Source of the DNA: Lepidonotus clava
Taxonomy: Eukaryota; Annelida; Polychaeta; Phyllodocida; Polynoidae
Assembly (NCBI GenBank): GCA_936440205.1
Contig: OW387146.1
Coordinates: 26,350,458-26,414,457, forward strand
Length of the DNA stretch: 64,000 bases
Direction of reading: 5' to 3'
The notes beneath the pieces are model-generated. The model was not told where the DNA came from. It did no database searches and saw only the letters and a list, made by a program, of their open reading frames with translations. Positions 14,301 to 26,826 of this stretch are shown in pieces (position 1 is the first letter of the stretch; each line of letters opens with the position of its first letter). Made by a program: the position numbers and the translations under genes.

Positions 14301-17300
14301 CATAATGCGTTCAGCGTACCCGGTAACACTTTCGTGTGCCCCTTGTTTCGCACGACGCAGTTGTCTCATCGCGTGACTCGCATCAATATGGTCGCTGAAA
14401 CGCTCAGTAAGTTCGGCTTTTAGGTCTTGCCACGTAGCGTTTGGGTGGTCGGTTCGGTAGCGGAAAATGAAGTCCGCTACCACTCCTGTGGCAGACCTTG
14501 CCGCAATATTTAATTTTGAGGCATCGTCACCTCCCACCGCCTGTATGTGTCTCTCGACATCTTTTATCCAAACCTTATACTTCTTCGTCTCGCCATTGAA
14601 ACGTTCGATCGTGGTCAACACCTGAGTATTAACCATATTGCCCACCAGGCGACGTAACTCTTCAACAACCTGCCCATCTTGAGCAGGTTGGGCAGCAGCA
14701 GCAGCATTGTGTGCTGCTTCTAATTGCAAAATGCGTTGTTGTGCAGCCAACAATTGTTCTTGGAGCTGACCTAATTGTGCAAGTAAATCTTCCATTTTGT
14801 TATGTAAGATGTCTTCACACTATTTAACTTTCTATTTCCTCTAACTCAATCTATAACTCCTTACCTTTTGGCTCTATTTCCTATTGTTTCTTATTCACTT
14901 ACTACCTCACAGTTTACCTACTCACAACATATACTTGAGAAACATTTACTTTTCTTATGTATCTAACTCTCTTCTTTCATTTTATTTAATCCCCAGAACA
15001 GCCTTTTCAGTCTCCTTAAGCCTTTACTTTCCTAGACTTAAAGCTCTTTCAATTGTGTGTATACCGATTCTATAGAGAAACCGCTCCTGACTTTTTTTAC
15101 ATTAAAGGTCATTTGTTTGTCAGCACCCAGATAGGCACCCAGATAGGCACCCTGACTCAGGTTCACATCGGCCCACTGCCCTTTATCTGGCTCTCCCTAT
15201 CAGTGCACAGACAGCGTTACCATTGGAGGGGAAGGCCCAGTATTAAAGGGGCCCAACATACAAACACACAGACGGTTGGTTCCATGAAACAATAGCAATC
15301 AGATTTCACCAGTTAAACTTTGTACTACACTCAAATTTTTGCCTATTTTTGTATTTGTTTCCCCAACAACTTTTAGTTTCATGCACTTCTAATAACAATT
15401 TTCATGAGGTAAATCTTAACAGAGTGAACTGACAATTGTACTACAATGTCTGTAATATGTGTATAGCAAGTTCCTAATCACCATTGTTATTTCACAATAA
15501 CACTTTTTTTTCACAGTTTATATATTTCATGCATGGTTGCAAGACCAATACAGCCTTCTCAAATAGTACCAGGGGTTGTTGCTGTTTAAAGTGGAATAAA
15601 GTTTTTTTGTAATCAGTTCACAGGATCCATATATGATGGGGGTTGTCTCAATAGTTATTAAAAAGTGCTACCAGTGCTCAGATTAAAATATGAGATTTAT
15701 GAGTGGTCCCAAAATAGTCTTTTTCGTGCTCATATGCTCAAAAGCCCTACTCACATAATGTATCGCAGCATCATCGGCTGGTCACAGGCCTGACGCCTGG
15801 ATGTCGACGGTCACACGATTGTCAGCCTGGGTTGTCGTTGACAGCAGAGGGGCCGTTGAAGGAGGGCCCGCTCGGTCTGCAGGGTCGGCCGGTAACGTTG
15901 CTCCGAGCAAAGTGGATCGTTGGATAAAGTTCACAGATTTGATGGTGAAATCTGTCACCTTCCTGGTCACGGCTCCACGATCTGTGTGCTACTCTGTTAC
16001 AAAGTAGCACACAACACTGATAGTTCACAGTTGTAGGTTTATTCCAATCAAGCTAGGTCTGTAAACAGGGGTACAGAGCCTAGCCACCGTAATCCACTGC
16101 CCGGAAACAAGTTGGTATGCCGTCTCCTTGCCGTCTCTCTATCTCGCTGACTACCCCGGCCCGTTCTGCCACTGGGGAGACGTGTCAATGGTTTTGTTAC
16201 GCTATTGTTTGTCTGCTGACGTCAAAGACTGGGATCGGACCATAGTTTCTTAGAACTTGACGTCAGCAGACCAAACCTCACGCCATCCCCAGGGTTGCCG
16301 ACGATCACACCACCCCTTCTACTAGGGATCATGTGTTCAGCCAGTTTCCGGTCAGTGGTACAAACAGTGGCATAGCTCTCATTAATTACATACTCATAGT
16401 AAAAATGACACACTGTGTTACAGGGGTAGGCGGAACCCCCTTTGATTTCCCAAAAAAAAAGAATTTTGGAAAATCACAGGTGGAGCCAATTTCAATTTAC
16501 CTTGGGAGACTAAATTGTAAGTAGCCCGGCAATTAGTGTTAACCCTTTCCTTCAATGGTGACGAGTGGTTTTAATTGGTCTTGGTCGCCATCACTAATCG
16601 CCAGGCTACTAACATTTCAGTTGCCCAGGTGGGGAAGAGGCTTTCGTCTTACTTGGAATCCCCCTAGATATCAGGGCTGGCTACACCCCTGTTTGCATTT
16701 ACTGGTTTATTTACAATATTGCCGATGAATTTTCCTTTCAAACCAATACAATGGTCAAGGACATGTTGACTGTGAAGCGGGAGGTAGGCACCGCTGGGTG
16801 ATCTGTGTAAAGCCTAGTCCCCACTTGGGCGACTAGATTGCAAAATTCGGTGGCTACTAACGTGGTTAGTTGTCCGGCGACATACTAAAAAGTTGCGCCA
16901 CTATTTCTGGGGACTAAACCACTAGTTGCCATGATTTTCTGATGAAATATTTGACATGTTTGATATTTCCCACTAATAATATGTGATTAGTTCAGTTAAT
17001 CACCGGGCAGGGTGACCAATGTGCCCTCTATTCGCCGGCAATTTGATGGCAACTGTGTCCCAACGTGGCGATTTACTTTTTTGATCACAGGTGACTAGTT
17101 AGTCTTCCGACAACGTACTAATTTCTTAATCGCCGGACGACTTATGTTAGTCACCGTCATTAGTCACCCAAGTGGGGACCCAACTTAACTCTTGATTGGT
17201 TTGTCTGCACCGTGCTGAAACCATGTTAAATACTGAATGTATAATCTAGATCAATTAAAGGTTTTAAACTCTACTTGGAATGATGGCTTTTCCTTGGGCG

Positions 17301-20300
17301 TAATACTTGTATCAAGGCCAAGGAGTACCTTTGTGCTCAATGATACCCTTTAACTAGCTTTCAAGTCGTGTAGGCCTAGCTGCCTCCCTGCCTTTACTGT
17401 TTACAGCAGTAAACAAGCCATCTGTGATGGGGAGAATACAGTCTCTTTAAAGTCCCATACCCACTAGTTGATTTTACCATCGCCCGGCGACGGAAGACTG
17501 GGTGAACCACCGTCATCGTTGTCATTTTACCACTGAAGCCCCACTCGCCGTGGTGAAGGTGGTTTTGGCGCAGACCTCTGCGATCTGTGAACGTTGTGAA
17601 CGTTGGATTATCGTAGCCCTCTACGATGTGTTTCCTTGCGAAATTATTCAACATGTTTAATATTTTCGCAGAGATTCTGTACGATTCAGTATGAAATGCC
17701 TTACAAAAATGATCGTGATGGACCTCCATTCCCAGTGTGAATGCTATGCGATCATGTTCTCTAGCTTACGATCATTTTGTCACAGATGAAATTCTTTGCG
17801 AACCTTTAAGATCATTTTTTCGCAGAGCTCTACGACAGAACAATCGACCACAGCGAGTGGGGCTTCATATTACCGGACCCGTCGCCCATTGGCCAGAATG
17901 TGCATCATACCAACGGAAAATCGCCCGGTGATTGTGCAGGGAATTTGACGCCCGTGCCGTCACCGGGCGATGGTAAAATCGCCTAGTGGGTATAGGGCTT
18001 TTTTTATTATTATTTACCGTTTGTATGAAGGGCTCTATCAATGCCTTGTGGTGCATGAACAGGTCCCTCATCACCTCACTGTTAAACACATTCCCGCACA
18101 CATAGACATCGGTGGCCCCGGTGAGTCGGACACTGTTCAGAACTGTTATGACATGGTTCCTGGAAACCACGTCAAAAACGTTCTGCACCAGGTCCTCTTT
18201 TTTGGCATCCTCTGCAAAGACAAGAACATATTGCACTTTTTCATTGACATGGTTTTCTGGAAAGTAATGATTCCTCATCAACAAACTAATTGATTCTTAC
18301 AAAGGATGTAAACTATATTTGATAACTAAATATTAAAAAAAGATTAAATATGCAAAGTTAGTATTGTAATTTGATCAACATTGATTGGTGTTCAAAAATA
18401 CTTTAGTTGTAAGAGTTTAGCTTATAGACATATTAAGATAAATCACATGGTCAAATGCTGAACACTACAATAGTCCTTCTCTAGATCTAATGATGTCTGC
18501 TGTATGGTCCTTTCACTAGGGTATGTTTTTGCATAGCAAAGTCCTTTCCAATGGGTCTATTTTGAAAACCAGATAAGTCAATTCTCCTTCTAGAAGCCTC
18601 AAATAGCAGAGCTGTATGGGGTAGGGTGCAATCTTTATATTACCTATTTTTGTTACGACTCCTTTACCAAATGGGAAAACAAGCATGTCGGTCATGTCGG
18701 TATTATACATGTTGTCTTCGTCTCCCTCTTTCTTCTTTTCCATGAGGTCTGATACCCAGATACCGGTAGTCCTACCATCCGCACCCTCTGCCATCTTTAC
18801 TAGCTTACTGAAGTCCTTCAAAGAAATACATCATACTGTTTCTCACTCTGTCTTTTATGTTTCAAATATTCTTTTATTGCTATCCATAATTATAAACAAG
18901 ACAATCTAAAAACAAGCGTTGACATCTCAGAAAGATTCACGAAATTTCATGGAGGTATGGATGTAATTATTATTGGCTGGTGAAACAAGTAAAAAGAGTA
19001 TGCAACCATGAAAATGTAATTCAAAATGTGATTTTTTTTAAATGTAACATTTTGATAATGTTCTTTTGTACGTTGGAAGACGATTGAACCAATTTGAGAT
19101 TATGATAATTTTAAAATAAAGTAGAAGAAAATGAAAAAACATGAAAACTTATAATTATACCAAAAAAAGGTTATGGTCAGTTTTAAACATATTGCGGTTC
19201 TTTGTCATTCTTTATTTTTTATGAGTCTTGTCTGGTGAGAACATCAGAGGTAAACTTGGCTTCTATTGTTCAATAATGATCCCAGATCAACATCCAATAA
19301 TAGAAATGGTTGGGAGATTCTAATAGATGACAATTTCTAATGGTGTATATATCATAAACTTGTGCAATACAATGAAGAAGCATTTTGATACGTGGGCAAA
19401 AGTGGAATCATAGGAAATTGCTATACCTAAGTTTAGGCATGGTGTACCCTAATAATTACAAGTATTCACCTAATCTATTATATGAATCATATTATCATCA
19501 TAATTTTCTAAATATTGAACAAAATATGTGTCAAATACATACATACTACATCAAAGAGTTTATGATAATCAGACATGTAGAACCTTTGTTAGCACTCTCC
19601 CTTCCCCCTTGTGATCAACTGGCCTAATTAAAGTAATTGGGTCACAGGCCAAAGGTGAGGTGGGGAAGTGCACTCCTGCTGTAGGGACACTCTGGGTCCA
19701 GCAGCTGAAGACAACACACCATGTAAGTATAAGCAGCAACAGGCATTTAGGCCTACACTCCTGGTACTGTAGAGGAATATAAGTATCATTACAAGAACTC
19801 CTGCCTTCAACAGTGTTCAAGTCCTCTCTTCATTTAAACCACACTACAAATCATACATCTCACAAAATAGGTTGGAATGGGAAATAAACAGTTTAGATGC
19901 ATCTTGTCAGGGGCGGATACAGGATTTTCAAAAGAGGGGGGAGCAGTATAAAGGTTAAGTACTATTAAAAATGGTGTGCATTCGTGCATATGAGTGCAAC
20001 GTTTTCCCTTCTTTTTTTTTGTAGTCTAGGGGTCCACCAAAAGGGAGGGGGGTTCAGTACCCCCAGGACCCCCCCCCCCCTGAATCCGTCCCTGCTTGTA
20101 TATGCCCCCCAGAACAGGCTGGGAACCAGCTCTAGACCCCTAAGCCCCGCCCACTTTGCCTAGGTCTAAAATCGAGTATTGATACTCAATATCCATAAGT
20201 GTATTTCATTAACTAAGGGCGAGTTTCACGCTAGGTCAGTTGTAAATGCGTTTCTCACATCTCTAAATTTAAGATAAGATGTTTCTAATACGCAATAATT

Positions 20301-23300
20301 TTAACTTTAAAAAATGTATAGATAACAACTGGAACATAAGATCGTAAGTCTGAAACTCCACCATGAAAATGTCGAAATACCTTAACTGAAAATACAATCT
20401 TAAAGTTATGACCAGTGTGAAATGCCCCGTAAGAGAAGCATATATACTTACACGTTCCCCTGTGAGAAAAGACGAGAGTCCATATAAGAATCGTCCTGCA
20501 GTATATGTCATGTCGACAAAGGAAAATGAACCATCCTTGTTGATCTGAAATCAGCCAAAATACAAATGTAAGCCTGCATTCAAATCATTGCTCATTCAAA
20601 ACAAACTATCAATATCAATGATTGATAACGTATCTAAGGTTGCATTTTGATATCTGATTAATTGGTCTTTACAGTGACAGAATGATAATGGGTTAAGTTG
20701 AGATGTATAGCATGAGTACTACATTCAACTTTGAATTTCAGATTTAGAGTCATCATAAAATCATCATAAAACACGATTTGGACATAATTCTCACATTGCA
20801 TTGAGCAATAAACATTTCCCAAATGTGCCTAATTAGGTCAATATTCAAATACCAGACACTACAAGGAGAGCTGACAGCTTACTTTAGAGCCAATTTTATG
20901 GTTCTTAAATTAAAAGTTTAAATTAAACTCAAGACCGGAACCCATTGAGTTATTGACCTAGAATTATGGTTGTTTTGACCAGTTCTGGTAGTATCGACAA
21001 AGGCTCGCTGAAAACAACCACAAACTTGCTGTTCCCACTGAGTAATTCTTCAAGAAATCTAGCAACAAAAATAAAAGATTCCTTGCTAGATACCTGACAA
21101 TGTTAGATATTGGTCGATAAGGACCAGAATCTGAAGACGCATCCCCATGGGGCGATTAGTCACCTATGATTAGTTGTAATTCGTCAACGACTAGCAATAA
21201 TTTGTCAACACATCTTCGTCATTGACGAATTACAACTAGTCATTCATGATTTACAGCTAATTGTCATCAAAATATTGGACTTGTCCAATTTCTTCACTCA
21301 AATCGTCGACAATTAGTGCATCTAATCTTCAAGCATTATGGCGCTAGTGGCTTCACCTTAATCGTCAACGACGAAATGAAAGTTAATTGCCTCATGGAGA
21401 TCCAGTATGAGTAGTATCACTCAGTGGGTTCCTGCCTTTAGTGATAGTCGTTGAATAAGTATGACTGTGTACCTGCATAACTCCTGAACCCGAACCAGCC
21501 ATGACCAGCAGGCGAGGTCGGTCTTCCCCAACGTCCTTTCCAATATCATTCTTTACGTTTACATCGGATGTAGCCTCCATTTTCTTAATAGCCTTCTCCA
21601 TCTCTTCCTTCACACTCTGTGCTGCTGCTACCACCTTGGCTGAAGGGGGAATGAAAAGCTCTTCTTCACTCTGGGTTTTCTCCATGGCCAGGAAGGCACC
21701 GATGAAGCAGTCCATCTCAGCAATTACTTCCATTCTGAAAAAAGAAGGCACTTGAATTTGGAGTGGATCTGAGGAGAGAGGGTCACTGATGTTTTGAACA
21801 TTCAGGGGCAGAGTATTTCAGAAAACGGCGTTCTGCATTTAGGTTAAGTATTAAACGCCCCACATTCACATGTACACATTATTCCTCTGTGTCAAGCCCC
21901 ATCAGCTATGGGGGAACCAGGACCCCCTGGATATATGTTTGGTTTTCAGACACCAACATGTTGGTATCTGAAATGCAAACTACTTAATTGTGTCTCCTAA
22001 TTAGAGCAGACGCAATTGCTCCCCAAAGCATAGTAGTGTCTCATTCTTTTTCTCAAAACACTCTGTTGTTAGTCCAGGAGCCAAATCTGAAAATCATGAT
22101 TTACCCTCCGCGGTGAGCCCCCTGGATTTTCTTGATTTTTTTCATCTTATAGCATCCTAGGGACCATGAATCAAGACGGTTCCGAAGAATTTAGGTATGC
22201 GAACACTGTATAATTACGTGATTTGTGCTTAATTAGCAAAAAATGAAAAACGCGTTATTTCTAAATTTCTCTGGAACTATGTAAGATATGATAACATGCT
22301 ATATGTCACCTGAAAGGTAATTTTTTTCCTGATTTTTTGATATATTGTTTGCTATTGTCATTAATCATGGCAATGAGTTATTAAAGAAAACTGTTGTTTC
22401 AGTCAAAATCATTAGAACTGAAGGATCCAAGGTTAAACTCTGGAATTGATAAATCAAGTCCTAGGAATACTTAAAGGGGATCTTTAGGCAGTTTTTCAAG
22501 AAGTTTGCATCTGATTTCATTGGAAATATAATGTAGAAGTCATTTTTTGCTGATTAAATTCTAACCGACTATAGGCTCATTTTACACTTATATTTCAAAA
22601 GGAGAGATGATATCATGAAAATAACATAATATATCCTAAAGAGATGGGGAAATGGTAATCACTATCTCCCTAGGCTGGTATTTCAGTACTTTCACAGCCA
22701 TTTGGGCATATGTATATAATATGGTAGCTGTTTGGAGATCATTTTGGATTACAGTGAAAGATGTGTCACAATAAAACTATGGTTTGAGTAAGATTTCTTT
22801 CCTCAGCATAATGCCATGGTAATGTTTCAGTTTGATTACAAACCATCTTATTAGGGCCCTTGCATTAAGTTTGTATGCATCAAGGGGGGGGGGAGAGGTA
22901 TGAAATGCTTGAAAATCTGTGTACTTTCTAGTACAAATCCAATGCATATTTATGACCAAAGGGGGTGGGGATCTGAGATTTTTGAAAATGTGTGTACTTA
23001 TTAAATGGAAGGCCCCTTATAGTTCCCTCTACTTCTTGTTTACATAAAGAAAAGAATAGCTTTTAATGAATTACTAGATTGCACTCTTGGGTTCTAGACC
23101 CATGTGCTTATATAAATGAGTAACTTAGCTTGACCATACACAACATGGATATCTTATATTTTATTCTATATATGGGTTACTGGTATTAGTAATTTGATAT
23201 TAAATTATGATCATGGACACAGTTCATTTCTAAAAGCCAAACTTCCAATCCTCCCAAATTACCAATACAATTACAAGTTATGACCAGCCTTTGGTCATGC

Positions 23301-26300
23301 TTCACTCATCCTATCAACTAACAGGATTTTGCCATATATCCAATTTTATTAGGAAGTGTACCAGAGGAACTGAGACCTCTGTGTGTGTACATACATATCA
23401 ATATCATTGGCAAGACCTCAAACAAATATCAAAACCTGAAACAATACAGAAGTTCCTGATATATCTTTCTATTTCAAAATTACAAATTTTTGGTATAGCC
23501 ATTACTGGTTTCCCAATACTATCTAGTAGCATTACCACATTGAGCAGCATGTGCACAGCACCCTTGCTGTGAGACCATAACCAAGGCAGTACAGTATTAG
23601 GAGAATGTACAAGAGCAACAAATTGCTGTGATTCTGGTTGTAACCTCAAACTTTCGTTTATATAAACCTCAGAAACAACATTATTCCCTTATCAAAATAT
23701 AACTGACCATTTTCATTTCTCAACTGCTATGAACAAGGATCCAATTTCCCTAACCAACAGCAAGAGACAGCTTATAGTTAGATACTAAGGGAATGGTCAA
23801 TATGGTAAATACTCAGAGACCCAAAACTAAGGGAGTCATTGTTCAAATATATGAATAATCCTCTAGTCTATGATCAGTTCTTATAATACAACACTAAATA
23901 CTTAGTCTAGAATACAAAAGGGTATAAAGCTAAGTGAGCAATGAATCCATACAGCCTGGTACTGTAAACCCTCTAGTAGCAAAAGGGTAACAAAGTTTAA
24001 TTTGACAGATTGGTGGTAGGATGTTAACAAAAGTACAGCAGGTGGTCAGCAATCCCACAGTTTATGGCACACTATATATAGGCTTGCACTGTGTTGCACC
24101 ATGGGATGCTGCCCTTATCCCCCTGTTCAGGTCGCTCAGGGGAAAGGCTAGACCTCTCCACCACTGATAAGGTTCTGAAGATCCACTACCGTCATTTTAT
24201 TGCTGGAAGGCAACATTGTCTAAACAGTCAACTTTATCATTTTATCTAACCAGCTGCAGTGATGAACCCCATGCTCCTTTTGGAATTATGTGATAAAATT
24301 GAATAATAAGACAGTCATAAGTAGCCAAAATTTAAGCCTGCCCCTCTCTCTGAGGGAACCTTTATTAGGTTGTAAGGACAGTGTCTTACCAATAGGTTAA
24401 CTCACACAACAGGGAGATAAGAACCCTGGTCTGCCATCTTTATCATTCCTCTGTCTCTCCAGGCCTCAGGCCTGTTGCCAGGGTGAGGTAAACATTAGAT
24501 ATTGGGGCCAGCAATGGGGGGGATTTAAAAGAGTATTACAGCCTACAACTCCCACTCTCCCTATAGGAACATGCTTTTTAAAGATCAGTGGGTACAGGGG
24601 TATGTAAATAGAAGTTTGCTGCATATTGTTTCCTGCATATTGTCAATGTGTGAATCTTTGGTGATAATATAAGGAGCCATCCATACCATTTTGAGAAAAT
24701 AAATCAATGACTATACTAGTTTGATCAGGCAACAAAGATGACCTTGTCTGCAAATTACATGGACACATATTTCTTGCTAACGTTTACTTATTTTACAGCT
24801 CCAATGTTGTATACAATGGACTAACTGGCTCAGAAAGCATTGAAATAACAGCTTAGGGAGACAGTGATAATCATTTTCCCATCTCTCTAGGATATATTGT
24901 GTTATTTTCATGATATCATCTCTCTTTTTGAAATATAAGTGCAAAATGAGCCCGTAGTCGGTTAGAATTTAATCAGCAAAAAATGACTTCTACATTATAT
25001 TTCCAATGAAATCAGATGCAAACTTCTTTAAAAACTGCCTAAAGATCCCCTTTAAGTATACCTAGGACTTGGTTTATCAATTCTAGAGTTTGACTTTGTA
25101 TCCTTCAGTTCTAATGATTTTTACTGAAACAACAGTTTTTCTTTAATAACTCATTGCCATGATTAATGACAATAGCAAACAATATATCAAAAAATCAGGA
25201 AAAAAATTACCTTTCAGATGACACATAGCATGTTATCATATCTTACATAGTTCCAGAGAAATTTAGAAATAACGCGTTTTTCATTTTTTGCTAATTTAGC
25301 ACAAATCGCGTAATTATACAGTGTTCGCATACCTAAATTCTTCGGAACCGTCTTGATTCATGGTCCCTAGGATGCTATAAGATGAAAAAAATCAAGAAAA
25401 TCCAGGGGGCTCACCGCGGAGGGTAAATCCTTATTTTGACTGATTTCAGGATTTGGCTCCTGGACTATGTACCTCGTCCTCGGTTCTGAGAAATTGTTTC
25501 AAAATGCAGAAAAAAAAGAATTCGGTGCAGAGTGCTCAAAGCACTGGGTCTCAAATGGTGACAAAAGTGAAGCATGGACAACTTCAATGGGCAATAATAA
25601 GCAAATGTGGGCAGCACCCATAGACAATACTATTCAAGTATGGGCAAAATCAATCTGCAATGAAAAGCAAGCATGGGGAAAATCAATTATTGGCAATAAA
25701 TGTCAAGTAGAAGCAACTTTAATGGTCAATAGTAAGTGTGGGTAATCAACAATGACCTAAAAATGGATGGATTATACCAAAACTGGGTTTTGTGAAAACT
25801 ATCCTTACTTGCAGTTTAATCCTTTTTCAATTTCTTGTTTGTAGCTTTGGCCACCGACACCAGACGACTTAACTAGGATAACGCCGTCTTCATTTTTCTG
25901 AAAAATTACAATTGTACATCTTACAAATTCAAACGTAGTTATGAAAACCTTGTCTCAAATATGTTATTCTGGCTTTAAAATGATTAAAACAAGAGAACAT
26001 CCGGTATTCCACTGATCGATTTTGATGCTGCCAAATTTGCTCTTCAGTAGAATTATTCAAGAAATAAATATAACGTGGAACATTACATTCCTAAAATATA
26101 ACATTTTAAACAGATTAACAATCTATCTAATCTACATAGCAGGTCTACACACAACCCCACAACACAATTTCCCCGACAGGCTTTAAAATCGGGAAAGAAA
26201 ATCAGCATTTTAAATGTTGACATACAGATTCAAATATTTAATATAATTTTTTTTTTTTGGTTCTTGTTTTTGTTTTGTATTAATTTGACCAAGGTCATCA

Positions 26301-26791
26301 CAGATGATCTTCCATTTAATTGTTTGAATAGTCTTCTTACTAGATTACTGTGTATGATGTACTCACCGTTAAGTCTGCACTCTCTCCGATGTACTTGACC
26401 ATTCCCTCAACGTCGTCCCGCGGGAACATGGCGAAATGAACCGGACCTCTGCTGGGGTCATCCTGAAAATTAATACGTACAGGTCGTCTTTTAGAACTGA
26501 ATGGAAGTATATAAATTATATACAATAAGAATGAGGCTCTACCAGGGACAGATACAGAATTTTAGAAAGGGAGGGGGGGGGATCTGCATAATTAGTTAAG
26601 TACTGAAAACTCTGGCATTCACATATACAATATCTTTTTTCTCTTTGTCAAGTTTAAGTCCCCACCAAAAGGTGCAAGGGTCAGGACCCCCTTGATCCAT
26701 CCCCTCCTCAGATCCACCTCTGTCTAGACCTTGTCGTATTGATACTGCTGTTCATACCAATAAGTTGAGGTACACACACACGTATGTAAAC

Positions 26792-26826
<35 letters not shown>

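Larger units (their letters stand above)
6238..16422 (-). mobile_element. Env-bearing Gypsy-like LTR element, apparently whole and very young
   Basis: Two LTRs of 428 bp (6238-6665 and 15995-16422) start TG and end CA and look identical by eye. The element is flanked by GGGG on both sides, a likely 4-bp target duplication within a G run. On the minus strand the order is LTR, leader, gag, pol, env, LTR, which is the layout of insect errantiviruses and other env-bearing Gypsy relatives. A purine-rich tract (TTGGGGGGTGG) lies just inside the 3' LTR. It lies in the same orientation as gene A, within its last intron. It looks whole; no obvious breaks in the three long frames. Identical LTRs imply recent insertion. 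Confidence 0.93.

Noticed and set aside
13808-14423. Several plus-strand ORFs across gag and pol
   Set aside because: Antisense shadows of the Gypsy-like element's frames.
15950-15994. A tRNA primer-binding site for the Gypsy-like element
   Set aside because: TGGAGCCGTGACC lies in the leader but not at the LTR edge, and I could not match it to a tRNA with confidence.
16222-16413. Minus-strand ORF repeated at 6465-6716
   Set aside because: It lies within the LTRs, so its duplication simply reflects the LTR pair.
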